This document shows, piece after piece, positions 10,484-20,209 of a stretch of 64,000 bases of DNA. The DNA is from Pseudomicrostroma phylloplanum (Eukaryota; Basidiomycota; Exobasidiomycetes; Microstromatales). The notes beneath the pieces are model-generated. The model ran no database searches. It was not told the origin of the DNA and worked only from the letters and a program-made list of their open reading frames with translations. The position numbers and the translations under genes were made by a program. Position 1 is the stretch's first letter. The number at the start of each line of letters is the position of its first letter. The stretch lies in contig BCHS01000009.1 in the NCBI GenBank assembly GCA_039545275.1, positions 734,779 to 798,778 of the forward strand, read 5' to 3'.

Positions 10484-11009
10484 TCAGACGCAGACGTATC
10501 CCTCCGGTCCGTTCGTCGGCGAGCAATGCAGAGGACACTTGGTCTTTTGATTGAGCTCTCCTGGCTCGTCTAGAATCAGCCAGCATCCTGTCTGCTGGTA
10601 CCCTGCACAAGTGGAAGGGGAGCTGGAGTAAGTTCAAAGTGCTTGCATCTCTATTCAATCGACACTGACCGAAATGATAGCCTCCAATACCGTCTTTGCA
10701 AGCAGGCCGATGCATAGTCGTGACATCGCATTGGTCTCTAGCTGGGTAGAAGCGAGGCTGTTCGGCTTGTTGCTTGAAAGTATGCGCAGATGGCCTGATA
10801 GCGTTCCGCACTCACGGGCACCGAGTGAAAGACCCATCGTAATTCTTGACGGCACAGTGCCAGGCTGCGAAGAGGCACTCGATTCGTCAGTGAACCCAAG
10901 CGCCGCGAAGCATCACATATAGTACACCTCCCTCACCATGGATACGGGGGACGTTGGAGATGCAAAGCAGCGCCGTGACGAGCACTGGGCTCAGGGAAAC
11001 AGAGCGCAT
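10484..11009 (-). CDS. Small secreted Cys-rich protein A8
   Basis: Four exons, 10937..11009, 10816..10864, 10670..10737 and 10484..10602 (73, 49, 68, 119 bases), encode 102 residues. The signal peptide starts MRSVSLSPVLVTALLC. For exon 3 the acceptor at ..cccag would give an immediate TAG in frame; the next acceptor, gctag four bases on, keeps the frame and gives the family length of 68 bases. Eight cysteines; GCWLI and CPLHCSPTNG appear in exon 4. Closest to A7. Secreted, function unknown. Confidence 0.85.
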
Positions 11010-11591
11010 ATCAAAGAACCAAACGTAGATGTCCTCCAGGTAAGAGAGCGACAGGAGTGCCGAGATGTGTTGAGGACAAATGAGAAGGGGGGCTGAGGGA
11101 GGGCTGTGTTTCTGTGACTGACAATTTTTTCTATCCGTTACGGTATTACAGGACTTCGCAAGGCCGCTTACCGTGCCTGACGGAGTACAATTTCCGCACG
11201 AAGCACGTTGGGCCAGTCGTTGGCCACCGAGCGGGCTTCGAAGGATGCGCGAATGCCGAGGGACACCTTTGAGATACAGACGGAATCCCGAGCTGAGCTG
11301 CGCTGATACAGTATCCCCCCACACGCTCGGCGCTTCAGCACTCTTCTCTAGACAAACGTGTTCGGCAGACTGCAAGTGAGATATCGAATGTGATATGGAA
11401 CGAACATGTGAGGAATTCTTATTTCAATGATGAGGTAGACCGCTCCGCTTGAACAGACGGGGAGACAAGGGCGAGCCTCACCAGAGACAATCGACAGAAG
11501 AGATCTTGATTGTGGTGGTCTCTTGAGAGCAGGACTTCGTACATTGGCACAGGCAAGCCGACCATCTTGCGCAGGTGCCATCATCGCATTC

Positions 11592-12136
11592 TCACTTGCA
11601 GACGGGGCGTCTACCCTTGACGGAGCACTCCGTGCTGCAACTCTTGGTGGAACCCGCTTCAACGTCGTCGTCCATGGTGTCTCCGACGACATAGCACGAC
11701 CCTCCGACTGGGCCTGATGATGATGTGAGGTGGTGGGCGAACAGTGAGCATCGGAAAGTAGCTTCGTTGGGACTGTCTGCACTCACCTTTGAGGAATTGT
11801 CCGTCGGCGCTCTTGCAGAACGGTTGGTTCATGAATAGAATGCAGTCAGAGCTGGAGCTACACAACAGCAAATGTGGGTGTGGGTCAGCGGATGAGGAGA
11901 ACACGATGCAGGCGAAAGAGACTCACTTGCACAGCTCGAGATCCCCAATAGCATTCATCACAGCGCAGGCGGTACCCCCTCCTGCTATAGTATTGTTACA
12001 AGGAGGCCAAAAGTGTGTGAGTGAGGCTATAATGGCCCAGCTTGAACTCGCCGCTGGTCTCACCTTTGACATGAGTTGCGCCGAGCAGGCAGATAAGAGT
12101 CGTAGCAATAACAGCAATGGTCAGAGAGGCACGCAT
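11592..12136 (-). CDS. Small secreted Cys-rich protein A9
   Basis: Four exons, 12064..12136, 11927..11984, 11787..11857 and 11592..11713 (73, 58, 71, 122 bases), encode 107 residues, the longest of the complete members. The signal peptide starts MRASLTIAVIATTLIC. Phases are 1, 2, 1. Exon 2 is more divergent (an Ala-Gly-rich start and no CATK motif) but keeps its two cysteines; exons 3 and 4 keep two and four. The GGSCYVV segment opening exon 4 resembles the inverted exon at 12211..12320. Its 5' leader abuts that inverted exon, so its original promoter may have been displaced. Confidence 0.85.
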
Positions 12137-12210
12137 GGTTGGGAGGTAGGTCAAGGAGTGGAATGATGGAGAAGGGGAGACGAGACGAAGTAAGTCTTGC
12201 GTTGTCGGAG

Positions 12211-12320
12211 ATTCATGCTACTTGGTCACCGACCACAACGATCCTGCTGGTAGCGGTACCAAGGCGTGCGGCTTCCACTGCTCGTCGACTGACGGCAAGG
12301 GCGGGTCGAGCTGCATGTAA
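12211..12320 (+). pseudogene. Inverted orphan copy of an array terminal exon
   Basis: On the plus strand, opposite to all array genes, 110 bases read as a typical last exon. They begin after an AG at 12209..12210 in the right phase (2 bases, then 36 codons), open with DSCYLVTDHNDPAG, carry four cysteines in C..C..C..C order (SCYLV, KACGFHC, SSCM) and end at TAA 12318..12320. No plus-strand exons 1-3 precede it; upstream is the 5' leader of A9 on the other strand. The nearest minus-strand gene, A10, lacks a recognisable last exon. The phase and length would complete A10, so I read this as its displaced, inverted fourth exon or as an inverted duplicate fragment. Confidence 0.7.
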
Positions 12321-12856
12321 AGGGCTGTGAGCGCATCTGCCTACGCAAGACGCTATTTGTCCAATCTGTCCGCTGCGATATCAGCGTGCTGCCCTCGCTT
12401 TTCGAGATACAATTCCAACCCATGTGCCCTCTTTCCAAAGCGTCGTTAGTGGGAGTCAGCCTGATCCTCTGATCTGTCTGTCCCACCAGACAGACCACTG
12501 AGGTACTGCAGACTTCGTCAGCCAGACCGAAACCCAGCCGGCTTGTGGTGCTGGCGATGTGTTGCCTCCGAAGCCGAGCTATCTTGTTGTGCGCCGGACT
12601 GACTTCTGAGCTGCCGAGAATTCGACGTGGGCCTGGATGGGTCTGACCGAAGCCCACTTCTCCGACAGTCGGTTGCAATGTGTCCTTCGCAGACGTCGCG
12701 AGTAAGGAAAGCATTCATATTCTCTACAAGACCAATCTTCCTCTCTGAAGAAGAGACAGGGGAGACAAGGGTGGACGTCACGAGGGACAGGAGGTAGAGA
12801 AGAGACGAGACCGGTCAGCTTCGCAGCTCACCTCTCATTCGATACTTTGCACTCAC

Positions 12857-13220
12857 CCTTGATGTATTTGCCATCGCCACCCCTGCAAGCGGGTTGTCTC
12901 TTTGTGCTCACATTGCAGTCGGAAAGGTAGCTGAAAGCCACAAAAGAGGGCTCTGCGTGAGTCTTGGGTAAGCCAAGAAAGTGTGGTACGGGGGACTTAC
13001 GGGCAAAAGACAAAGTTTCCATGAGAGTCTTTGACGGCGCAAGTAGGAGTCGTTGCTGTCGTTGTCGGAAGGGCAGGGTATCTGAGCTGGGTCTGGTACG
13101 ATTTGATCGCAATCTGTCGCTGGCGTTCAAGCTTATGGAGATCTCACCTTCGACTTGGCTGGCGCCAAGAAGGCACAGAAGTGCCGTGGCTACGATGGCA
13201 ATGGTTGACGTTGGGCGCAT
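12857..13220 (-). pseudogene. Small secreted Cys-rich protein A10, lacking its last exon
   Basis: Exons 13148..13220, 13001..13055 and 12857..12930 are intact: signal peptide MRPTSTIAIVATALLC, then two plus two cysteines, phases 1 and 2, and a normal gtgagt donor after exon 3. Downstream on the same strand I find no exon with the four terminal cysteines; acceptors near 12743 lead to unrelated protein. Reading through the donor adds nine codons (GECKVSNER) before a stop at 12828, which would give a shortened protein. The matching terminal exon lies inverted about 540 bases away (12211..12320). Either the gene is broken by a local inversion or it survives as a truncated form. Confidence 0.7.
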
Positions 13221-14494
13221 GATGCTGGCGGTATCAAGAATGGTCAGTGGGGTGTGGTGACAAGCGTTGCCACTAATGGTCAGAGAGAAGAAGACGAGTC
13301 TGGTCACGACGCTGGTGCACAGCCAGTCGCATTCCCTGCCCTTTCTCTAGGGGTACTTCCGGCGGCTCGCGCTTGCCGTGGGCGGCAACGGCTAGCGGGA
13401 TTCCGAGGGCGCATGCAGGGCAGGCACCGGCGTTCAGGAACAGCTCCGAAGTCGAGTTTCCCGGCGGCTGTAGGACGGAGCACTCTTGGATATGACCGCG
13501 AGGTTGACCGCTAAAACCAGAACTCGGTGATAAGGATGCACGGGTGCTTTCGCAAGACACACTTTTCGTCTCGCATCGATTCACAGCCACCCTTGCCCTT
13601 TGATGGCCCAGCTTCTAGCATATTTTGGGGACAGCAGGCCCCACGATCCGAGAAGAAGGGAGGCATCGCGCCCAGGCATGGGGGAGCTCGACTGGGCTTT
13701 CACAGATTCGACTCGAAGATGCACGTTCGCCAGGAACAACGGCGAAGGCTCAGTAGCACCAGACAAAATTGACAAATCTGCGCCGAGAAAGGAGTGCGCC
13801 GCAAAGTCCCTCTGGAGCAAGTCGGATTACAGAACAGGGTCGACGCAGGGCTACTATATAGCTCACTCGACGCCGCTAGATGCAACGGCGCACGGCTTCC
13901 TCGGTAATCCGATTGGGACTTCTGCGCCCTCCAAGGTGCAAGGGGGCCAAAGGACAAAGACTCGGGCGTAACAGGTGTCTTTGATTCACCCCCGAGCCCG
14001 CATTGGACCTTTCTTAATGTACCTCCCAACAATCCAGCACCTCTGCCCACTCGTCCGACCCTTGACTCTCTCCTGTACCGCGATCGCCCTGAGCGAGGCG
14101 TCACCCCTGCATTGGTGGGTGAGGATTGCCGGTTCCTGAGGCGGGTACGCTTTGCATAACGAGGCTAGAGCAAGGCGCTTGCGCCACTGGCACAATGTAA
14201 AGTACTGTACCTTAGCGGGATCCTGAGCCCGCAAGTCCGAAAGGCAACGTCTGGAGTCCGATGACCCTCGCCGAAGGACACTTCGCCGTGTGACTATGCG
14301 AAAGCCTGGGGGTCTGACTGCAACTGAGAGTGCTGATCACAAGTGGAAGGACATGTCACAGCCTCACAAGACACGGAAGACAACGGTGTTCTTCTGGAGA
14401 GAGACAAGGACCGCTTCATTGCATCGGCCGAGATGCGGGGGACAGTGGTGCTCCATGTGCAGTAGTCGTGAGCCGCTCGCTATAGGACGAATCC
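13221..14494. other. Gap between A and B subfamilies
   Basis: Nearly 1.3 kb without an array gene. Apart from the orphan TATA module at 13854..13873 I see no supported feature; open frames here lack signal peptides and splice-consistent exons. Confidence 0.5.
13854..13873 (-). promoter_or_regulatory. Orphan TATA module, possible promoter relic
   Basis: The plus strand reads tatatagctcactcgacg, matching the B-type TATA module, but no ATG follows on the minus strand within the usual 80-105 bases and no array exon is recognisable below it. It may mark a lost array gene. Confidence 0.4.
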
Positions 14495-14923
14495 CTAGCG
14501 GCAGCCACTGCCGCGAAGTCTACCAAGGGAGCCACACTCCTGCCCCTTTTCGCACTGCTTGAGTGGCTGGGTCGACACCCGAAATAAGAATTCAGCGCAA
14601 GGCGTACCGCTATCGCCTATAAGGGCATGGGACGGTCAGACTGGCTCGATCTTGTGGGGCGCATGCTGCCGCGACCCCTCAGACTTACCGACTTCACCGC
14701 CAATGGGACCTGCACATCTGGTGGAGCCGGACCTGTCAGCAAGGCAGCCACCCCTACAAGTCTTCCATTGTCCATTCGATTTGATGCCACAGAAATTAGC
14801 TGGCAGGCGGTGGAGACTGTCAATGATGCCGAGGATGAGACGGCTTCGGCTTCAATCTGCCGACTCACCAAGCGTCGTTGAGGCGAACAGGACGCAGAGG
14901 ATAGCAGCGCTGAGAATCCTCAT
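14495..14923 (-). CDS. Small secreted Cys-rich protein B1
   Basis: Exons 14869..14923, 14689..14799 and 14495..14616 encode 95 residues. The signal peptide starts MRILSAAILCVLFASTTLG. The 111-base middle exon equals exons 2 and 3 of B2 (46+65), so intron 2 is precisely absent; the remaining junctions are phase 1. Exon 2 begins ANFCGIKSNGQWKTC, almost as in B2. Eight cysteines follow the 2+2+4 order of the whole array. A TATATA sequence lies at 15001..15006, 78 bases upstream of the ATG. Secreted; function unknown. Confidence 0.87.
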
Positions 14924-15000
14924 GATGGTGTGTGGGAAAGGAGCGAGGTGGCAGTGTGAAGAGAGAGAGTCAGAGTGGCCACGAAGGATCGTGAGGTCAT

Positions 15001-15016
15001 TATATAGAGCACTCGA
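15001..15016 (-). promoter_or_regulatory. TATA box with flanking motif (B1)
   Basis: On the gene strand it reads TCGAGTGCTCTATATA, 78 bases upstream of the B1 ATG. The same TATA plus flank occurs before B2 and, less exactly, B3. Confidence 0.65.
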
Positions 15017-15523
15017 TGTCCTTCGCGACAGTACCTTCGTTAAGGTGGGGCGTAAAGTTCCTGGTAGTCCGAGATTGTATCCTCCCGTACCTGGACCTCC
15101 GCGATCATGAACGAATTTCACGGGCATAAGAAGTTCTGTTCCTGGATGAGCGACAAAGCAAGGCCGAGAAAGGCACAAGCCCGGCCAGCACGCTAAGGAA
15201 CGATGCTGCAGCAACATCAGAAGGCGCATGCGCCGCTGATGCAATGTACCTCGATGTCGATTCGGAGTGCCCTACCCGAAGGGCAACCTTCAGCCTCGAC
15301 CAACGTCGCAGAGTGACGTCCGCTACCTGAGCTCTCAGCGCTCGATTGAGCACCGTACAGTATTGTAGTCACGAGATGGAACAGCCGCCGCAAGCACACG
15401 GAGCACGATATGTATTTGTCAGCAGAGAGACAAGAAGCGCTTCAAGAGTCTGGGTCAATATGAGAGAGGTGGCATGTCGAGCGATGCGTATAGTCTGCTC
15501 GCTGCAGAACAAAAGTGACCAAG

Positions 15524-16059
15524 CTAGTGGCAGCCCATGTCTTTGATGTTGCCAAGGTAGCCGCACCCTTTGCCCTGGTCGCACTCCCGGAGTGTTGAGG
15601 TCGAGGCTCGAGATTTGAGCACTGCGCAATTCGTGCCAAGGTCGCCTGTGAAGATATATAGTGGTCAGACTGCGTCTCTCTCAGGGCACCTCTCGCTGAG
15701 GCCGTTATAGCTGCAGATCTGGGACTCACCCTGCTCGCCGCCACCAGGGCCAATGCACTTCGACTGGCCGTAGCTATCGATAGCGCAGGCGCCCCTGGGA
15801 AGCGTGTTGAACAGATCATGGAGGGACGAAGAACCGGTCAGCGCCACTCTACGATGGTCTGCAACACCGTTCGAAGCTCACTGGCAAGTTTTCCATACTC
15901 CATCGTACTTGAGACCACAGAAGTTAGCTGACAGACAAGCGCAGGAAGGTGCAGAATACTCAGCGAGGCGCACTCGAGCTGCTTTCGTCATGGAGCAAAC
16001 ATACCAAGCGTCGTCGACGCGAACATGATGCAGAGTATGGCAATGCTGAAAGTCTTCAT
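15524..16059 (-). CDS. Small secreted Cys-rich protein B2
   Basis: Four exons, 16005..16059, 15882..15927, 15730..15794 and 15524..15645 (55, 46, 65, 122 bases), encode 95 residues. The signal peptide starts MKTFSIAILCIMFASTTLG. Donors are gtatgt, gtgagc and gtgagt, in phases 1, 2 and 1 as in the A group, which argues that A and B derive from one ancestral gene. Two cysteines are in exon 2 (NFCGLK, KTC), two in exon 3 (GACA, SKC) and four in exon 4. A TATA box lies at 16148..16155, and CTGTACCT at 16385..16392. Secreted, function unknown. Confidence 0.9.
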
Positions 16060-16148
16060 GATGGGGTCGTGGGGTTGCGAAACGGAGAGGGCGAGGTGTT
16101 GGGAGTGTGGAGCAAGACGAGTCAGGGAACCATGGAATTGAGACCCCT

Positions 16149-16163
16149 ATATAGAGCACTCGA
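16149..16163 (-). promoter_or_regulatory. TATA box with flanking motif (B2)
   Basis: CGAGTGCTCTATATA on the gene strand, about 90 bases upstream of the B2 ATG; nearly identical to the B1 site. Confidence 0.65.
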
Positions 16164-16772
16164 CGTCGTTCGAGGTTATGAGCATGGTCGCGCAGGGCTC
16201 TTGCTACCTATTCGTGAAGGGGGCGAGGGTACCTCTCGGAGTTCCGAGATCCGTGCCCCCCTGGGCGCCCTGTTCCCGGGCCCTCGAAACCAAGCCTCGT
16301 CACCCTGGAGGGGGAGTACCCGGGCTGAAAATTCAGGTTCCTACATCCTGATGAAAATGGGGTGTAGGGTCCCACCGGGGTGCACTGTACCTGGCGGGTG
16401 GATATTCGGGGGCGAGGGGAGTAGGGGGCAGGGGTCTGTGGGTTCCTGCGTTTAACTTTGAAGCTCATGTCCGAGTTCCTGCATGCAGTATATCGTTGCC
16501 CGAGGGCCCGGAAGACGCGGAACACCTGGCACTATGACACTACGCTACGGTGCGAGGGGGCTGATCTTTCGGCGTTCTACCGAACGCAGCGTACTGCTCA
16601 CACAAGGAGAGTCATACCCGAAGGACATCAGGCACAATTTGTAAAATTCAGAAGAGACAAAGGACCACTTCGCAGTGTCGGTCGGTAAGGGAAGCTGTGA
16701 GGCACGTCGAACGTGCGCTTTCGGGGCAAAAGGCGACATGGTACCAGCCCAGTCGTCAAATCATCAGCCCAA

Positions 16773-17299
16773 CTAGAGGCAGCCGTTGTCGCCAGAGTCG
16801 GCGAGAGGGCCGCATCCCATGCCGCAACTACGGATGGGCGACGTCGAAAGCTCAGAATCGAGCACTACGCAGAGGGAACCAATCTCGCCTGGGAGGGAAC
16901 AGAGAAGGGTTAGATAAAATCAGTTTTTCCACGACCTTGGAAGTCCTGTCACAACTGTAGCTCGTGAGACTTACCGATCTCGGCGCCGTCGGCACACTTG
17001 GGAGTGCCGAGGTCATCGACAGTGCACGCGGATCTGGGGACAAAGTTTGGAAGCGCAGCAGTGAGGACGAAGGGAAGCTTTGAGCATGGTGCATCGTCTG
17101 ACTTCGCAGTGGCCTCGTATTCACTCACTGGCAGCTCTTCCACTCTCCGTCAGACTTGAGCCCACAGGATTTCTTAGCTGTGAAGGGGCCGCAGAGTGGT
17201 CAACGAAGCATGTCCAACGTATGGGCAGGCATACTTCGACTCACCAAGCGTCATGGAAGCGAGCATAAGGCAGAGCATAGCAACAGTGAAGGTCTTCAT
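16773..17299 (-). CDS. Small secreted Cys-rich protein B3
   Basis: Four exons, 17245..17299, 17129..17177, 16975..17033 and 16773..16888 (55, 49, 59, 116 bases), encode 92 residues, the shortest complete member. The signal peptide starts MKTFTVAMLCLMLASMTLG. Eight cysteines: CGLK..KSC in exon 2, ACTV..KC in exon 3, and LC, SC, GC, GC in exon 4. Exon 1 is nearly identical in layout to B2. A TATA box is at 17404..17409 and CTGTACCT at 17642..17649. Secreted; function unknown. Confidence 0.9.
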
Positions 17300-17403
17300 G
17301 ATGGCGTCGTGGGGGTGGAAGAAGCAGGTGAAGTGGGTGAATGCGGTGAAGTGGGGAATGAGAATGGTTGGCGAGGCGAAAGGTAGACCAGATTTCGAGG
17401 TCG

Positions 17404-17420
17404 TTATATAGGGCATTCGA
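17404..17420 (-). promoter_or_regulatory. TATA box with flanking motif (B3)
   Basis: CGAATGCCCTATATAA on the gene strand, about 105 bases upstream of the B3 ATG; a variant of the B1 and B2 sites. Confidence 0.6.
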
Positions 17421-17950
17421 AGTGGCTCGCTACAGCAAGACGATGCATGCAGGACTGTTTCAAAGCATCACACGAAGCCTGCGAGCCGTTGCTCAGTATG
17501 TCGAGGTCTGTGCCTTGCGTACCCGGAGCCTCGAGACCAGATGCCTCGTTTCTCGAGACATCGGACTTGGTGACTCTCGGTATGAAGCACCGTGTTCCTG
17601 CCTCTACGAACGAGTGGGGTGTAGGGTCCCTCCAGGCTGCACTGTACCTGGAGTTGGAAGCAAGGAACCGAGGGGCGGCCCTGCATAAAATTCTGAAGGT
17701 CACACTCGGAGCTCTCGGCGACATAGGAGTTGCACGCAATGTGCTTGAACAAGGCACGAGCGCACTCCCGACTGAGGAACTGCAAGAGCTGAGGAACTCC
17801 AGTATCACACTGAGCGCGAAGGGAACGATGGCGAGCACAACGGCATGACAATCTCATAGGCAAAAGACAAAGAAACGAAGTTGTCGACAGTGATGTACTT
17901 CTAACAGTAGCAGTAGGGGTCTAGTCTGCTTTGAGGCCCGGGTTTCATTT

Positions 17951-18478
17951 CTAATTGCCAATCTTGCAAGCGTACTCTGGCACAACGTCGGCATGGGAGA
18001 AGTGACAGTCGCCCGGGCACATCTCGAAAGGGCTTGAGGACGTGGGGGAGAGCAGCGTTACACAGGGCGAAAAGCCATCGCCTGTGAGAGCGCAGAGGCG
18101 AGTAATGATCGCCAGCGAGACTGCTACATCTGGTTGCTGTTTTCCACGAGGCAATGCTCTTGGGACTTACCCTGCTTGTCGTCACAGGTAGCTCGGCCAG
18201 CGCTGCTCTTGCTGCAGCCCTCGCTACAGGTTGCACAAGCGGAAGAAGCGGATAGCGGAGGGATTTCAGCTGAGGAGAAGAAGCATCGTGTGGCTAAAAC
18301 ATCACTCACGAGCAGGATTGCCACTGGCCCTTGACCAGCATGCCACAGACGTTGGCTGTGAGGATGCAGCGATTTTGTGAGTATGAGATGCTACTCTCCG
18401 AGCTCTTCTCAACTGCTCACCTAGCGCCGCCGAAGTGAATGTCAGAAAGAGAGCGATAACGACTACTGGGGTCTTCAT
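17951..18478 (-). CDS. Small secreted Cys-rich protein B4
   Basis: Four exons, 18421..18478, 18310..18355, 18171..18223 and 17951..18081 (58, 46, 53, 131 bases), encode 95 residues. The signal peptide starts MKTPVVVIALFLTFTSAALG. For exon 3 the first possible acceptor (..cctcag) would create an immediate in-frame TGA; the downstream acceptor ..tgtag keeps the frame and the two expected cysteines. Exon 2 reads ANVCGMLVKGQWQSC, clearly parallel to B1-B3. The last exon is longer than in B1-B3 and has four cysteines. CTGTACCT occurs upstream in reverse orientation at 18794..18801. Confidence 0.85.
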
Positions 18479-18925
18479 GACGGCTTTGAGGAAGGTTTGT
18501 CAAGTCGTGAAGGAATGCGAAGTGCAGACCGACTGAAGAATCCTTTTCAGGGCATCTTGAGACGCTCGGGAACAGGGACATGCATATCGAGCCGAGCAAT
18601 TTAGGGGACGTTTGCGCCATTGCAATCGACGATATACCCGGTGCGTGCCTGGCCACCGTCCTACGCGCTGGCTTCATACAGCCACTACAGACAAGTCAGC
18701 CATTTCAAAGAAGTTCATCACATTTATTTGGCTCGTTCGTGCCTGAAAGAGCAGGTGCGGGCAGCAGGAACAGTACTTTGCGACTAGTGGCCCAGGTACA
18801 GTAGCCCCCCCCTCGGACAAGTCCTGAGAGCAACACGGACTTTCCTCTCCCGCGATGCGATTTCCCGCCTCTAGCACCTCCGTGGCGACCGGCATCGGCA
18901 TAGCCACTGTTACTGTAAAGTCTGC

Positions 18926-19511
18926 TTAGAGACTGCCCCTCTTACAGGCGTACTTGTTCGTGGCGGGATTGCGTAGACAGGCGACGTGACAAAGGTCGAC
19001 TGGGCCGCCCGTAAGGTGGTTCTCCGAGTCCAGAAGACCACAGGGCGTGTTCGCGTTGCCTGTTTGAGGGAGAAGGAGGAGCAGGGGCAGGGAGGAGAGA
19101 ATGGTCAGCGTATTTTGTATGCTGTAGAGGGCAAACAGAAGAGGAGGTCGGACTCACCATGCTTATGTCCACAGTACGCCTGGCCCATGGTGTTTACTTC
19201 ACAGGGACCCCTAGAAGGACAGAGGTGAGTGGGGAAGGTGCGGAGTCAGCATTCGCCATGCGCTCCCCTCTCCTGGGCTTCGTGTACCAGCACTCCACTT
19301 ACTCGCAGGATCTCCAGTGGTCACCGACCTTGATGCCACAGCTGAGCGTAGCTGTTGGTCTCGTCGAGAGGAGGGAGTGGTCGGAGGTTCAGTGGAGTCC
19401 GAGGAGGGACTACTGTTGAAAGGAATGCGGAGGTCTGCTGCTGTACCCACCCATTGTGGACGAGGCAGACGCGATGCATACGAGCATCGCGGTCATGATG
19501 GAGAGCTTCAT
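18926..19511 (-). CDS. Small secreted Cys-rich protein B5
   Basis: Four exons, 19451..19511, 19303..19351, 19158..19210 and 18926..19059 (61, 49, 53, 134 bases), encode 98 residues. The signal peptide starts MKLSIMTAMLVCIASASS. The first intron has the donor gtgggt. Cysteines: LSCGIK and RSC in exon 2, PC and YC in exon 3, and four in exon 4. The last exon (NTPCGLLDSEN.., then three Cys near a basic C-terminus) groups with B4. This is the right end of the array. TTATAA lies about 75 bases upstream of the ATG, and CTGTACCT at 19766..19773. Secreted, function unknown. Confidence 0.87.
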
Positions 19512-20209
19512 CGTGTAATGTGTAATGGTGAGGTCGTTAGAGCTGTGTGGTGAACTCGCTGTTCAGTAGAATTGGATGGTGAGGTTATAAGCCGGGCCTC
19601 GTGCTGTGCATCTCACAAGGACCTCCCCTCGGATATCCGCTCGCCGGGCAAGGCCATTCATATCCGCCTTGCCTGGCCCCCGACCCCGCCCTGGGCCCTC
19701 AATCAATCAGCGCCTAATCCGCCGGATAGCCGAGGAGAGGCCGTGCCTGGCCGGTCGGTAAGCCACTGTACCTGATCCTGATGAACGGGGTGTGTTGCTC
19801 AGGACGGACGGTGGAGTCGTCCTTCCCGGAGGTCCGACTGCTTCGCACCTTCCGATCGCTAGGCCGGAGCATTGTATCGAGCTTTGAGTCCACTGCAGAA
19901 ATAAGACCATCAACTGAAAAGAATGGATTATGTTCAAGTAGGGCGCATGTACATACAGAGTAGAAGCAGCGATCAACGGCAATCGGTAGTAAAGAGAGTG
20001 TATAGCAAACGAGAAAGGCGCTCCGAAAGACGGGACGGGAAGATCGGGTGACAAAGGGAAAGAAAGGGTCTACTGTAAGTAAAGGACGGGAAAGGTGGAA
20101 GTCTGCTTGACTACAAGACCGAGAGCGAACATAGTGAGTGAGTGTCCATACGACGAGCGAGCGATCCAGTCGCCTTCTTGCCTGCCTGTCCCTCTCCAAT
20201 TCAATCACC
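19512..20209. other. Intergenic region at the right end of the array
   Basis: Holds the B5 promoter region (TTATAA near 19584, CTGTACCT at 19766..19773) and the 3' flank of the TVP38-like gene. No gene seen. Confidence 0.5.

Noticed and set aside
12226..12714. Minus-strand 162-codon ORF as the end of A10
   Set aside because: No family cysteines, and it is antisense to the inverted terminal exon, which explains the region better.
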